From: Limnanthes douglasii subsp. nivea
Taxonomy: Eukaryota > Streptophyta > Magnoliopsida > Brassicales > Limnanthaceae
DNA: 64,000 nt
Assembly (NCBI GenBank): GCA_036936605.1
Contig: JAUPFV010000004.1
Coordinates: forward strand, 185,956,807 to 186,020,806
Direction: 5' to 3'
Positions 44,110 through 56,639 of this stretch are shown piece by piece. Under the pieces are notes generated by a model. It was given only the letters and a program-made list of their open reading frames with translations. It did not search any database and was not told the DNA's origin. The position numbers and the translations under genes were made by a program. Within the stretch, counting starts at the first letter, position 1; every line of letters starts with the position of its first letter.

Positions 44110-47100
44110 AACTGTCGTGAGTGGATGTATCATCATTTAAATGTTACTAAGACTGTTGTTGCAAATGAATTCTTTGATGGTGTCGATGACTTCATCTTAC
44201 GAGCTTAAATGCACACAAGTTCAATAGGAGAGAGTAGTTTGATACTGTGTCCCTGTTCAAAATGCAGAAATATTTACCCTAATGCAGCTGATATAATGCA
44301 CCAACATATAGTGAAACATGGATTTGTGGAAGACTACTAATGTTGGGTATATCATGGAGAGATTTTAGGGAGTGTAGATAATTCTCAGCGTAGTTTGCTA
44401 ACCAATTTGCTGGGGATGAATATCACGAGATGAGATGTGATGGTTTGGGATTCATGGAGCCCATCAATGGGGGTGAGGCTCCAAATGAGATTGCTGCAGC
44501 ATACTCCAAGCTGTTGCATGACGTTGATAAACCAGTTTACGAAGGCTGCACTACAATGTCTAAGTTAGCGTTGGTATCCGAACTTATCAACTTGAAATAT
44601 GAGTCAAAGATTTCCAAGCGGAACCACGAGCAATATGTGTCTATTATGAGATGATTAACACCAGACAGAGATAACATAATTCCATTTACATATTGGCAAG
44701 CAAAGAAGTTGTTGATGGCTCTCCGTCTGCCTAACCAAAAAATAGACGCATGTGTTGACAATTGTATGCTGTTTTATGGAGATGCGGCCAGCCTCGAGTT
44801 TTGTTTACAGTGTGGTAAGTCTCGTTACAAAGTAGAATCTAATACAAGGAAAGGTGTAGCTCAAAAGGTGCTAAATTACTTTCCCATACGACCTAGACTG
44901 CAAAAGTTTTATATGTCGGGAAAGACTGCTAAGAATATGACATGGCACTATCGTAATTCATCTGTTGACAGATTCATGACACACCCAATCAATGATAGGG
45001 CATGGAAGAATTTCAATAATTGTCATCCGGAGTTTGCATTAGAACCACGTAATTTGAGAGTTGGCTTGTGTACTGATGGATTAAATCCATTTGATAAGTT
45101 TGCAACGAATTACTCTTGTTGGTCGGTGATGGTGTGCGTTTATAATCTGCCAACTGGTTTATGCATGAAGGATCCTTACATTTTTATAGCACTTGATCCT
45201 TGTAGTCCAGGAAGAGATCTTGATGTGTTTATGCGACCATTAGTCGACGAGCTTAAGCACTGCGGGGTGATGGTGTTGTGACGTACGATGCTGAAAACCG
45301 GGTCAATTTTACGATGCGAGTAGCGCTAATATGGACGATCAATTATTTCCCCGCTTATGGCATATTATCCAGCTGGAGTACGCACGACAAATTGGCATGC
45401 CCGTATCGTACGACTGAAACAACTACACATTACCTTGCGAGAGGTAAGAAGGTATGTTGGTTTGATTGTCAGCAGAAGTTTCTACATAAGGACCACCCCA
45501 ACAGGAAGAATAAAGTTGCATTTTTGAAAGGCAAAATGGTTACACCTGTAGTTGAAAATGAGCGACTAACGGGGGCAGAAAGACTAGATTCGGTTCTACA
45601 TGGTACTCCTTCGAATAAGTTTGGTGAATCCAATCGCAAGCTTAAGTTACCAGGATATGGTACAGAATATCATTGGACAAAGAAAAACATTTTATGGGAG
45701 CTACTTTACCAGAAGGACAATATGATTAGGCACAATATAGACATGATGTATACCGAGAAAAACTGTTTGGAGAACATGATATTTACTATCATGGATATTA
45801 AATCAAAGACTAAGGACAATGCAAAAGCTAGGGAACATATGGAGTATTTATGCTCAAGGAGCTATTTAATGACCAAAGGCTAGGAAAGGTTAAACCAAAT
45901 GCTAATTATATACTTAACAAAGACCAACAATAGGCTGTTCGAACATGGCTAGGAAATTTGAAGCTTTCGGACGGTTCTGCAATCAATATCTCACGCTGCA
46001 CAGATGTAGAGAGTTTTGGTGGTTTGAAAAACCATGATTGTCATATCCTTATGGAGAAATTATACTCTTTGCCTTCTGTCATTTGTTACCTAATCCAATA
46101 TGGGAGACAGTAGTTGATTTGTGCCATTTTTCTCGAGACATCTGTTCATCAACCCTTCGCGTTGACATTTACTTGTGCTGGAGAAAAATATAACACAAAT
46201 AATATGTAAGTTGGAGAAGATATTTCCTTCGGCGTTCTTTGATGTAGTGGAGCATCTTCCAATTCATTTGGCATATGAAGAGCTTAATGGTGAACCTTGT
46301 CAATATCGGTGGATGTATCCTTTTGAATCATAATTTTTTCTGATCGATTTTAGTAAATGTTTATGTTTTTTTGTTACAAATTAATCGACGCAAAACTCTG
46401 TTTAAACCTGGTTAGGTATCTTGGTAAACTGAAGCTCAAGGTGACTCAAAAAGCATATGTTGAAGGATCCATCTCACAAGCATAGTTTCTCAAAGAGGTG
46501 TCATCGTTTTGTGCGTTGTAACAAGATGAAAATGTGCACACATATCAGCGACTACCACCAAGGAATGAGGATGGAGGCGAAGTCGAGGTTGCCGAACGTT
46601 TATCAATTTTGCAGCACCCGGACGGACCAAAGAGATGCAGTAAGAAGTCCAAATACTTGTCTTAAAAATATTCAAACATGTTACACATATATGTCTTGAA
46701 GAATACCCCTAAAATTGCCACTATTATTGAGTAAGTATCGATTGATTTTCCACGATATAAAAATTGCAATACTAATGTTTATTTTGCAGCCCCTACAATG
46801 CACAGTTTCGTCAACTCAATCCTGATTCTATTGCAGCGGATCTCGATCAATACTTTGTCGAGAGCTTTGGTCTTTGCCTGGAAGATTATGTAATATTCAC
46901 TCTACTTGTTACTTCTTTGTTTAATCACCATTTTCTTGCTTTTATTTTTTTAAGTACATACAGTATCAAATTCATACATATATGTTATCATGTTGTTACT
47001 GGTATGAACTCACTATCGTTGCGGTAGTAATTTCGATTTTGGTCAGAGTGGTTTCATTTAGCATAAGAGTGAGATTTTGTATAATTTACAGTAGCTATCT

Positions 47101-47680
47101 CCTTGCATTTCCATCAATTATTTCAGTGTTGTTGCAGTAGTATCAGTAGGTTATAAATTAGTGGTGGTTTCTTGTTTTTTGTGAGTGCCATAAATTATCT
47201 TCTTTCATGCTTATTCATAGGTTGGTACAAACATTGATACATTGGACTATCGTATATCAACATTAGCCAATAGTCCTTATTGCGAGATTTGCAAGTTCGA
47301 GGGATATTACACCAACGATTACCTCTTCGACACAAAACGTGGAAGAGGGCATAACAGAAACAATAGAGGTGTCATGGTTGAGGGGACATATGGTGTTGAT
47401 ATGTTAGACAACTATGGAAAAATAACAAAAATTTGGGAGGTATCTTATGGTGGGGTGATGGAATCGATTATGTTTTTAAAATTCTATTGGTTTAGTAATG
47501 ATATGAAAAACATTCGAATTCACCCTACAAATGGTTTGATAGAAATTCATCGAAGAAGTCGGATGTCACAACATGATCCATTCATATTGTCTACTCAAGC
47601 TCGACAAGTCTATTATTTTGATTATGTATCGAAAGAAGCATCTCATAAAGAATGGATAGTTGTATGTAAGGGCCCGTAAT
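44110..47680 (+). pseudogene. CACTA transposase, TnpD-like (Transposase_21, DUF4218, DUF4216)
   Basis: N-terminal transposase-associated domain at about 44120-44400: CREWMYHHLNVTK, then SSLILCPCSKCRN with zinc ligands. 44430-45281 has the transposase start: GEAPNEIAAAYSKLL, PNQKIDACVDNCMLFYGD, MTWHYRNSSVDRFMTHPIND and RVGLCTDGLNPFDK. 45278-45883, in a second frame, has VALIWTINYFPAYGILSSWS and NMIRHNIDMMYTEKNCLENM. Then DUF4218 remnants (LPIHLAYEELNG, about 46255) and YLGKLKLKV (46415). The open frame 47242-47679 carries DUF4216 (FILSTQARQVYYFDYVSKEA). Frameshifts lie at about 44655 and 45280, with heavy decay at 45890-46330. Introns with GT/AG ends are plausible between the last segments. 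Confidence 0.82.
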
Positions 47681-49213
47681 AGAATATACATGACCTATGT
47701 TATTCCGACCGACAATAGAGAATAAGTATTAGTTGTTGAAGCAACACAACAAGGAGTCTTACAAGAATCTGAAATGCCTCCGCCGGTGTCTATCAATCGT
47801 TTGTTTGGTTTTAAATTTTGTTAGTGTTGATGTTTATGCCATGTGTTGATAGATATTAAGTGTATGCTGCTATTTTGCTTGATAATTAATTCATGTTATG
47901 CCTAATTGTTAAGATGTTTCATGTGTTAAAATGTTATATAGTCCCTGTGTGTTTTGAGTTTATTTTAACGCCTTTGTGTTGATAGATATCAAGTGAATGT
48001 TGTTGTTTTACTTGATAATTACTTCATGTGTTAATATGTTTTATAGTGCCTTTGCGTTAACTGTTAGTATTAATGTGTATACCTCTATGTTGCTAGATAT
48101 TATGTGTATACCTCAAGTATTAATATGTTTCATGTGTTAATATGTTTTAATTTTGAGAATGCTGTTTAGGTTTATGCTTCTATGTTAAGATTTCATTTGT
48201 ATAGTTCAAAATGATGTTTTAGTGAATTGTCATATGTTGTTTACGTTTATGCATGTGCGTTGGATTCAATTTGTAGTGATGTTTAGAATTTATGCATGTG
48301 CTAAATGTTTTTATTGGTCATGATGTTGTTTAGGGATATAATTGTTGAGAAAACATTGGTTGATGTCATTGGGAGTAGGGGATTCCCCTCCAGCTTCGAT
48401 AAATTTGTTCAAAATAAAGTTTGTTTCGAAGTTTGAATGGAATCCTCCAAGCCTAGTGAAACTATGATCACTGTAGTCAAAACAAAGTTTGCAACAATTA
48501 TGTGGACTAACGTGTGAAGGCTTGTTTAGTTGTTGTTTTAGGATAAGTCAAGGTGGCTACTACTTCAATATAGGTTACTCATTCTATATTGAGAGACTTG
48601 CCATTTTGACTAGGTTTGCCAAGTTAAGTGCATAAATTGTCACTCGAATCGGCGAGCTTGCAGGAAATCCTTTGTTGTTTTTTACTTACGGACTTTCTCG
48701 TGGAGCAATGTGTGCATGCTTTCCAATAAGCCATATTTTGTCTGATCATCCTAGTTCTTTCTTTGTTATGGCTTTAGTTGTATACCCAATAAAGCATGGA
48801 TTGACATATTCTGTTTAGGTATCACCGGACACTAGAAGGCAGAAGAAGGAACAAAGGGAACATAAGGATAAGATGTATCAAGTTGAAGTCATCAAGTTAT
48901 AGTTATAGGAAATTTTTGTTTGGATGTAAATTTTATTTTCCAATCTTAATATGTATTGATGAATCGTATTTGGTAGATTATTATATTATAAGTTTGCAAT
49001 AAAAAATGTAGCTAGGTAGGTATCCAGCCCCCTGCATAGCTATCCTATTTTTCTAATGCCTACTGATATTTAACGATGGGCACATAACAGAAGTGAAAAT
49101 AACGTTACAAAGGGTGAGCAACACTCTGCAACAATAGAAAGTGGATTATAAATTAAATTCATATTCTTTCCAACATAAGTATAACACTGTTAGTGACTAC
49201 AACAGTTAGTTAT
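47681..49213. other. 3' non-coding part of the CACTA element
   Basis: Mostly AT-rich, with repeated words such as ATGTGTTAATATGTTT and TGTGTTGATAGATAT around 47830-48140. A short plus-strand stretch near 48820-48895 (SPDTRRQKKEQREHKDKM) is basic but unassigned. Confidence 0.45.
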
Positions 49214-49437
49214 CATGCAACAGAAGTGCAACGACTTTTGCGACGGTGGACACACTAACAGAATTAACCGTTTCCATAAATTAGTGCCACAGAATTGTAA
49301 CAACTCTTGCAATGTAGCAGTTAGTCATTGCAACAGATGTGCAACGAATGTGGCGACGATGGACATTAACAGACTTAACCGTTTCAATAAAGTGCCACGC
49401 AATCGCAACTATTCTTGCAACGACGTGACCCGGTTCC
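49214..49437. repeat. CACTA subterminal repeats, 2 units of about 112 bp
   Basis: The unit starting CATGCAACAGAAGTGCAACG (49214) recurs as CATTGCAACAGATGTGCAAC (49326) with conserved later words (GACGGTGGACA/GACGATGGACA, TTAACCGTTTC, AGTGCCAC). Within the units TGCAACG-type words occur in both senses. Such repeats bind TnpA in characterised CACTA elements. Confidence 0.75.
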
Positions 49438-49563
49438 ACCCGGATCAAATATTGCAACGCCGCTTGTTGTAAAACTATGTCAAAAGAGTTTCGGTGGCAA
49501 CTGAGTTTGGTTAATGACCCCACTTAACACAACCCGGGCTTTCGGTCTGGAACCCGTTCTCAA

Positions 49564-49594
49564 GGCGTTGTAAAATCCAGTTTATCCAGTAGTG
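49564..49594. repeat. Right terminal inverted repeat of the CACTA element
   Basis: Read inward from 49594 it is CACTACTGGATAAACTGGAT, the usual CACTA terminus. The adjacent TCA (49595-49597) may be the 3-bp target duplication. Confidence 0.75.
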
Positions 49595-49597
49595 TCA

Positions 49598-49745
49598 TTT
49601 AGACTTGTGATTTTATCTAGTAACTGATTCATTAGAGCTTCAATGTCTGAATGAGTCTATTGAATTGGAATTTGATAATCTTCCTTATTTTCCTCCCTTT
49701 GCAAATCAAATTTCAATGCTTCGATTGTCTTTCAAACCAAAGGAT
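49598..49745 (-). pseudogene. Tat gag N-terminal fragment
   Basis: Resembles 37620-37760 (for example AATGTCTGAATGAGTCT versus AATGTCTGATTGAGTTT), so it is the first part of a minus-strand Tat gag cut by the CACTA right end. Confidence 0.55.
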
Positions 49746-50061
49746 TATTTCCATTCCATGGCTCTGTTATGAATCAACAGAATTATAAGCGATCAAACTT
49801 AGTCTAACAGAATTAGTTACACAACTGGGTTAATTACACTTTAGTCCCCCATCTTTACAAATAGTCTAAAATATATCTTACATATTTACAATTAATCATA
49901 CAAGACTTTAATTCATTACATTTAAGCTCTTAACATTCTATATCCTAATCACATACCACATTTTCTTATTAAGAATATTTGCACTATCTAATCTTGATAG
50001 AGTAAACTTGATTTTCATAAGAATTTGATTTAGAGGTTATAATCGTGCTATCAAACTTAGC
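49746..50061. other. Probable Tat leader/LTR remnant, no gene
   Basis: Follows the gag fragment in the 5' direction of that element. It holds words such as TTTAGTCC like those at 38100-38240. No ends are definable. Confidence 0.35.
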
Positions 50062-50147
50062 TTTTTTTTTTCTAAAGTGCCATATATTCCAACAAACAAT
50101 AGCCGGAATCATGGTTTAATATGAATATTTTTATTAGTAGAGAAATG

Positions 50148-51616
50148 TTAAGATCTCACTAAGTGATGAATAGTCATATAATTACTGATATTAACTTTAA
50201 ATAAGCTAGCAATCTCAGACCAAATAGGCCAAACAATAGAGCAGTTAACAAAGTAGTGATTTACAGTTTCAATGTTTTGACAGAAGTGGCACTTTGAGGT
50301 CGGAGAGAAGTTTCTTTTTTGAATTTTATGATCGGCTGAGATCCAGTATTTCATACCTTTCCAAAACAGAAATGACTATTTTGTAAGAATGGAATCTTTC
50401 CAAATCTTTTCAAACATACCAGAATGATTATAGTGGTTTCTTTATTTATCCCAAGCTTATTTAGTGCTAAATTTACCAGGATTGTCTAATGTCCAAATGA
50501 TTTTATCATTTCAAATTTTCTGACTTGTTATTAAACTAATTGGAGAATGAATCATGATGTTTTTAAGTTCTTTAATGTCCCAATTTTCATTGACCTGTAA
50601 TTTTTTTTACTTTTTCAATAGTGTACCAATTACAATTATTCTCTCTAGAAATATCTATTAAAGTTTTATCTTTGAACCATCTATCTAACCATAATTTAGT
50701 TTCACCTTTGCCAGTTTTCCATCTTATAATTGTTTCAGTTTTATCTTTGATTTGAAATAATCCTTTCCAAGTTTTGAACCATTTATTATTACGTTCAAGA
50801 GAGGATGATTATTCTTACTGTATATCGAATGCATATACTTAGATCATACAGAGTTATTTCCCGAAAAGTGAACCATAATTTGCAAGAAAATGTGATTCGG
50901 ATATCAGTGAATTTTCTGATATTCACACCATATCTTTGTAATGCTTAGATATATTATTCCAATTAATCCAAATAATAAAGTGAGAGGTTTCTTTAGATCC
51001 AAAAAAGGAACCCATTGAAAAACCTCCCGATTCTATTGATAACGAATTTAGGCAAGGTGTAGCACTGAATATAGAAATAGAGAATAAACATGATAATTGA
51101 TTGAATCAGAACAAATCTGCCGCCAACGAAGAGGGATTTGGTATTCCACATTTGGATTTTAACTCTAACCTTTCTAACTAGATCATCATAAAGCTTAGTT
51201 TTATTACTATTAGGAATATACAAGCCTATATATTTAATTTGAAAGGTTTCTTTTTCTTGATACCATTGATGTTTTATAAAGTGGTAACTCTAGTTTAATT
51301 TATTTTGTTAGAAACAATAATAATAGATTTATATTTATTAATAGATTGTCCATAGAGTAATTGATACGTATTAATAAATATATTAAGGGTCATAACATTA
51401 TTGAGGCTGCCATTTGCAGAGATGGCAAAGTCATCTATAAAGGTAAGACAGTTCACATCCATATTACTTTTGGTTCTAAATTTCATTTAAGGATTATGAT
51501 TGAATAGATCGTTTATACCTCTTACAAGGCATTCCTCAGCTAAAATGAAGAGGTTGGGGACAATGGATCCCCCTACTTAATACCATTAGTACTTTTGAAA
51601 TAATCTTGTAAGCTAC

Positions 51617-51654
<38 letters not shown>

Positions 51655-52740
51655 GAGACATTTTCAATGATTTTTGTAGTGATATTTGTGAAATAATCAT
51701 GAAAACCAAAGGCTTTCATGATATTAATGATAAAATTGAAGGTCGTCCTATCAAAGGCTCTAGTCATGTCAACAGTAAGAAAGATGTTACCCCCTCTAGT
51801 GTTTTTATTCAGGTCATGAATGGTTTCTTGAGAAAGGAGAAACTTTTCAAGGAAATTTATTCCATGAAAAATCCTCATTGTTGAAGAGAAAATCCTCCAA
51901 GTTTTAAGTCTCTATATTAATCTTTCAACTTTCGTGCAAAAAAACAAACAATGGTTGGCCATATAAAGGGATGCCCCAAAACTATTTAATAGTTTTATTA
52001 AGGTTAGGACGCTGCATCCACAAATTTAAATTTAAATGAAGATTTTTTATTGTGATTATTTTTCTCCAAGGTAATCCTAATGGGGGAATGATTCGAGCAA
52101 ATTTTATCTATGTGTTGTATTTTGATTTTTTGAAAATAGTTTCTCATTCTCCTATTAATTAATACTCTATCTAACCTTTTCCAACATATTTTATTGGTCC
52201 AAGTATAAGGAGAACCAATGATTCATGGTCCTCGGGATGTAAGTCTAAAATTATGTTATTGAAGTTATCTGTACTTCTCAAACACAATGTTAGACCAAAT
52301 AGCTGCTCAGAAGAATAAATTATGCAATTGAAGTCTCCCATAACAATCCACTCAAGTTGATTGTTAGAGAGATTTCTAAGATGATCCTACAAGAGAATTC
52401 TATTGATTCTATTACATTTAGCATAGAGTACTATAAGCATAAAGATTTTGTTCTCATTATTGAGGTGAACTTTAAGGTTGAGAAGCTCCTCAAAATTACA
52501 GATCAAATCCACCTTGAAGTTATCTGTCCACATTATCCAAATTTTATTATTTTAATTGTTCATCATTTTAGTAAAACCATTAGTTTTTCTAATTTTATCA
52601 AGATTACATGCATTCACCATAGGCTCTTGCAAAGCTTGAATATAAATTTTCTCATTTTTGACAATAGTCTTTAATCTTCTTATTGAATTTGTATTTCATA
52701 TTTCTCTAATGTTCCAGTTTAAGATTTTTATAGCCATGGT
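50148..52740 (-). pseudogene. LINE ORF2: AP endonuclease, reverse transcriptase, zf-RVT
   Basis: Starts near 52737 with MAIKILNWNIREI, the beginning of an AP-type endonuclease. WIVMGDFNCIIYS (about 52330-52370) carries the conserved G-D-F-N. RT includes FLTVDMTRAFDRTTFNFIIN (about 51780, first Asp), an (AAT)10-encoded Ile run (51621-51650), and LTFIDDFAISANGSLNNV (about 51440) as the Y/F-x-D-D motif. Then comes IPNSNKTKLYDDLVRKVRVK with WNTKSLFVGGRFVLIQSI (about 51115-51210). The C-terminal zinc region is HKIQKRNFSPTSKCHFCQNI (about 50270-50335). Frame breaks are numerous. No RNase H domain is visible, unlike the other LINE. Confidence 0.78.
51621..51650. repeat. (AAT)10 microsatellite inside LINE RT
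   Basis: Ten AAT units. On the minus strand they encode a run of Ile in the RT frame 51573-51878. Confidence 0.95.
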
Positions 52741-52953
52741 GAAGGTTTAGAGGAAAATGTGATAGAATATTTGGAGGTCTTTGGTTTAGATTCAATATGG
52801 TTGATTATTACCTTTGTCTTTATTTTTTAAATGCTTCTTGCTTTTTTGTTTCTTTGATATTTTTGTCTTTATTCCTTATGTTAAAGGCTGGAATCCGCTA
52901 AACTACTGGTGGGTTGGGGGAAGAATCTGATTGATTCTCATCAAAATAATCAA

Positions 52954-53881
52954 TCAGACCATTAAACATATTACGTAATTCAAATTCGTGGAGGGATCTA
53001 TAATTTTAGGATTTAAACTTTCAATAGACTTAGGAGTGTTGGTTTTTGAGTAAAACTTATCCTTAGTCTTTTCATCTTTAGAGTTAACAGTTTCATATAA
53101 CATGTTCCCATAAATTTTTAATTTTTCCTTATTCTGGATTTCTAAGTTTTCAGTCATTTCATTTGGATTAACAATTGTTGACTTAAGCTTAAGAATGTGG
53201 ATTTCCAATTGTTTATTGGGATTTTTTTTACATTTGAGATTCATTGAATAGTCATTTGCACGAATAACATTTTTTTTACAGTTTGAAAAAGCATGACCAA
53301 GATAGTTACACTCCAGACAACATACATGTAATAATCCATATATAATGTCAAGTCACATACCATATTGGTCCTCAAAGTCTAACCCACGTATCAGTTAATA
53401 GAGACTCAATTTTGTTATTGAATGAATGGCTTCTTTATTGTAAAGTAACTCATGTATCTTAGGAAAAGTAAACCACATAGGGGTTACTGGCGACTCAATT
53501 TTTAGATTAAATTGAGATTCCCATTTCAGGAGCCTCATGGAGTACTGGCCTAAAGATCGAATGTTTATTTTTCACAAGATTTTTAGATCATCAGAATTTT
53601 CAAGTTCTATTAGAATATGTCTCTAATTTAATACCGAGAGATTAAATGCATTTTTTTTATTTTAAAATTTACTATAAAATATTTCACAATTTAATATTAG
53701 GTCTACTTAGGGAAAACTTTCCTATTAAAGTGAAAGAGGAATGCTTAGTGAGGAAATACTTATCATGCGTAGAAAATGATATTGCTTTGAAACCTTCTTT
53801 GGTTGAAATATTTGCTGGTCCAAGTTGGTGGTCCTCTTTTGTCCTTTGCAGATTAATAGCTTCACTGTAGGAATTCGTCAA
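52954..53881 (-). pseudogene. LINE ORF1 (DUF4283-like, zinc knuckle)
   Basis: On the minus strand KHSSFTLIGKFSLSRPNIKL (about 53690-53760) resembles the DUF4283 domain of plant LINE ORF1 proteins. A zinc knuckle CLECNYLGHAFSNC (C-x2-C-x4-H-x4-C) is readable at about 53268-53315. The open frame 52954-53244 supplies a charged, Lys-rich tail. The middle is full of stops. This protein normally binds LINE RNA. Confidence 0.7.
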
Positions 53882-53900
53882 TCCCTTATTTTTATCCCCA

Positions 53901-55070
53901 ACATTGGTATCTCCGTTTAGAGAAGGGAATTCCTTCTCATAGCTCTAAGTACTTGAATAATTTTGATTCTGGTCCTGTGTTGTTCCTTTTTTACTGAAGT
54001 GGTTTATGTTGATTCTATTGTTCTTCAAAATCGGGCTCTTCTTTGACTTCTTTCATTCCTGTTTTTGATTTATGTGATTGTTGGAGTGATGTTGAAGCTA
54101 ATTTTCCATATGGTCAACTCTATACTAGCTTCCATTCTTCTTGAAACCTTAAAATTTCTTCTGATTTGTCTTTAGTTCGATAGATATTCTTTCTGAATAT
54201 GACTTGACATAAAATATTGAATTCGGAATCAACTTTTGAATGAATTTAAACAGAAACCAAATCCTTAGGGAAATTATTTCTAATCTTGTGGTGAGGATTT
54301 CAAGCTCTCGAGAAGAGGGATTGAAAATTAGAGGAGCTAGGTATAAGAAAGAGAACAAGGATATCTCAAAGAATTGACTTCTTAGAGCACCTCTTGCCTT
54401 TCCTTTTAAAGAATCTACCAACCTAACGTCTTTAAAAACACCAAAAGTGAATACGTTTTCGAAGTATACTAAGTAAGTATTCGTTTCTCATATACATAAT
54501 CTTCAATATTTTGAAGTAATTTTTAAGGAGTTTATATAAAGTAGAACTATTTCCGAAAAAACTGTTTTAGCTTTATCTAAAGCAATCAATGAAAGATGAT
54601 ACAAGATATCTAAATTGTAATCATTTTGTAGAAATAATTTTACGCTTGTGGTTGTAATATCGACATTGCTCCTATTAGAATCACGTATTCCATTAGCAAT
54701 CAAATCCGATGATTAATGATTCCTGCTTTGTTTGCAAAAACCAGTCCCACAAGTTTGAGGTTGGACATACTCTTAAACAACCATTAAATTAGTAGACTTA
54801 TCTTTTTTGTTTTGCATAAAGTCTTCAAGGACAACCCTTTGAATCTTTTTTTTGGTAATAAACGATTACTCTTTCTTTATTATTATGCATATATTTGAAA
54901 GTAAAACCCTCTTAAAGAAAACTTACTAAAATATAATCTTAAACCTATTGCACATTCTTCAAAAACTTGCTTAACACCACTAATTTCGTCAACCCAACCA
55001 ACAGTAGCAAGTTGTTTGTTCTTGTGACCGATACAATTCATACCAGAAATACATTCCTCACAAAAAAAAA
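53901..55070. other. Unassigned interval upstream of the LINE
   Basis: Minus-strand frames at 54149-54421 and 54503-54703 show no known domain. The 5' UTR of the LINE may fall here. A minus-strand GTAAGT after GLRLYF (about 54920) looks like a splice donor of the fragment at 55071-55400. Confidence 0.35.
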
Positions 55071-55400
55071 TCTTGATCTAAAGCTTCAAATAAACTTTGA
55101 GCATTTTCTCTAATATTTTTGCCAATAAAACATCACTTTCTATGTCAATAGTAACAGTTAAAACTCCCAAAGTATCAACAATTGAAAGCAAAGCTACTAA
55201 ATCACCATCACAATCTAAGATAATATATTTGAGGTCATCGTAACAGTATCTTAATCTGAATTTATCATGAACCAGCGCATCGTATTTACTTAAAACAAAT
55301 TTAATCACATCTTTAAAGACTTCAAACAGACCAAGATCATTGCAAGTTCACCATTTAACTTTAAAATATATAGTCGACCTCTAGACATCGTGTCCTTGTA
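55071..55400 (-). pseudogene. Gene fragment with a PB1-like segment, unrecognised
   Basis: The minus-strand frame 55078-55308 reads KFVLSKYDALVHDKFRLRYC and then YDDLKYIILDCDGDLVALLS. The F-x-L-x-Y ... D-C-D-x-D-L pattern is that of PB1 domains (NLP, NBR1 and some MULE proteins). Upstream is MSRGRLYILKLNGE out of frame; downstream, after a stop, NCIGHKNKQLATVGWVDEIS is followed by a potential GTAAGT donor. It may be a captured exon or a transposase N-terminus. I cannot assign it further. Confidence 0.35.
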
Positions 55401-56329
55401 TTTAAAAATTAAGAAATGAAAAATAAAATATGTGTTTTGCATATATTATTAGAAAAATAACAATAGTCTCGCATCTATCATAAAAAAATAAAAAAATCTT
55501 ACATGTGAAGATTAACAAAGTCTCACATCTATCATAGACAAAACCAAAGAGTCGCATGTGAGAATTAACCACGTTTTTCATTTATAAGTAAACAAACAAA
55601 AAGTTTCTCCTATGATAAATAGTACACTCTCACATATATCTTTAAAAAAAAACACAGAAGTCTCGTATGTAACATTTATTTTTGGCTCTCATCTCGTAGA
55701 GCCAACAAATTGATTTATAGAGATAAAATAAATTTTAAATTAACGACGATATCAACTGAAAATCGATAAAGAAATCAAAATATACGAAAACATTAACTGA
55801 AAAAATTATATTCTCATTCCACTATAAATTCCAAAAAAAATATAAAAAAAAATCTCAAAATTATTAGGTTAGAAAAAGAAAAAGAAATCTAAAATTATAA
55901 CATTTTCTATAATTTATTAAGAATATTTGATATAAAAATAACTATATAATATATAGTAAATAAAAAAGCTAAATAATTTCTTTTCTAAACATAAAGCATA
56001 ATTAACATAATAGGGATAAATAAAATTTTGGATATTTATCCATGCTTTCCTGTATAATTAAACCAGAAAAATCTTTTATTTAAAATATGGAAGTAAAAAG
56101 TTGAAATTAATTAACATACCGTTTTAAAACCAAAACCTTATTCCAATGTAAAAGACTAATAGAAATTAGGAATATTTACATCCCTTTTTATTCTTTCCCT
56201 GTTAGAATAAAACCTATCTTTAAGTTCAATTTGCAAGTGTCAATATCTTTCTGCTTGGTAAAGTTTCAAAGTACTGGTATACTCCTACTATACTACACTT
56301 GTCTATATATATTGGTTCTACGTATACTG
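55401..56329. other. Very AT-rich interval, no gene
   Basis: Long A/T stretches with irregular repeats of TCTCACATCTATCATA-like words (about 55460-55660). Nothing coding was seen. The right part may include the 5' non-coding region of element E. Confidence 0.45.
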
Positions 56330-56639
56330 ACCTGAGAGTGCATTCTGAAGCATATAGGTATTTCCCCAAGCATGTATTTCTGTGTTCTCAATGCTTATGA
56401 GTTAGGATTGGATTGTCGGTCCTTTTAGGCTGATTTTATATGTTTCAGCTTGTTATATGATATAGATTCGAATGTCACAGAGTGTGCAGATCACTATTGA
56501 TAAATAGTCAGTATGAGCAGTGCAAGTGGTAATCAAGGTGAAGTCACGGTGATCGAGGAGGAGAGACTCCTTAAGGGTATCGTTAGATTTGATCGCGTTT
56601 AAAGAATGGTCCAGCTCGGCCTAGAGTTGGATTAGAAGA

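Larger units (their letters stand above)
40836..49594 (+). mobile_element. CACTA (En/Spm) transposon, right end preserved, left end not found
   Basis: The interior has a TnpA/Ptta-like gene (40865-43234) followed by a TnpD-like transposase gene (44110-47680), both on the plus strand. The right terminus reads ...TTTATCCAGTAGTG, i.e. CACTACTGGATAAACTGG inward, with subterminal repeats. A matching CACTA left end is not visible before 40865, where LINE sequence lies. The element is therefore left-truncated, or the LINE inserted in it. Right of the end the sequence is Tat gag (49600-49745), the probable target. Confidence 0.75.
50062..53900 (-). mobile_element. L1-type LINE, minus strand, ORF1 and ORF2
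   Basis: On the minus strand: an ORF1 with a DUF4283-like region and zinc knuckle, then ORF2 with endonuclease, RT and zf-RVT. A 10-base T run at 50062-50071 is probably the poly(A) tail. The 5' limit is set where ORF1 similarity begins and could lie further right. Target duplications were not found. Confidence 0.75.

Noticed and set aside
55078..55308. Assignment to NBR1 or NLP because of the PB1-like pattern
   Set aside because: Only a short pattern match, and no second diagnostic domain nearby; left unassigned.
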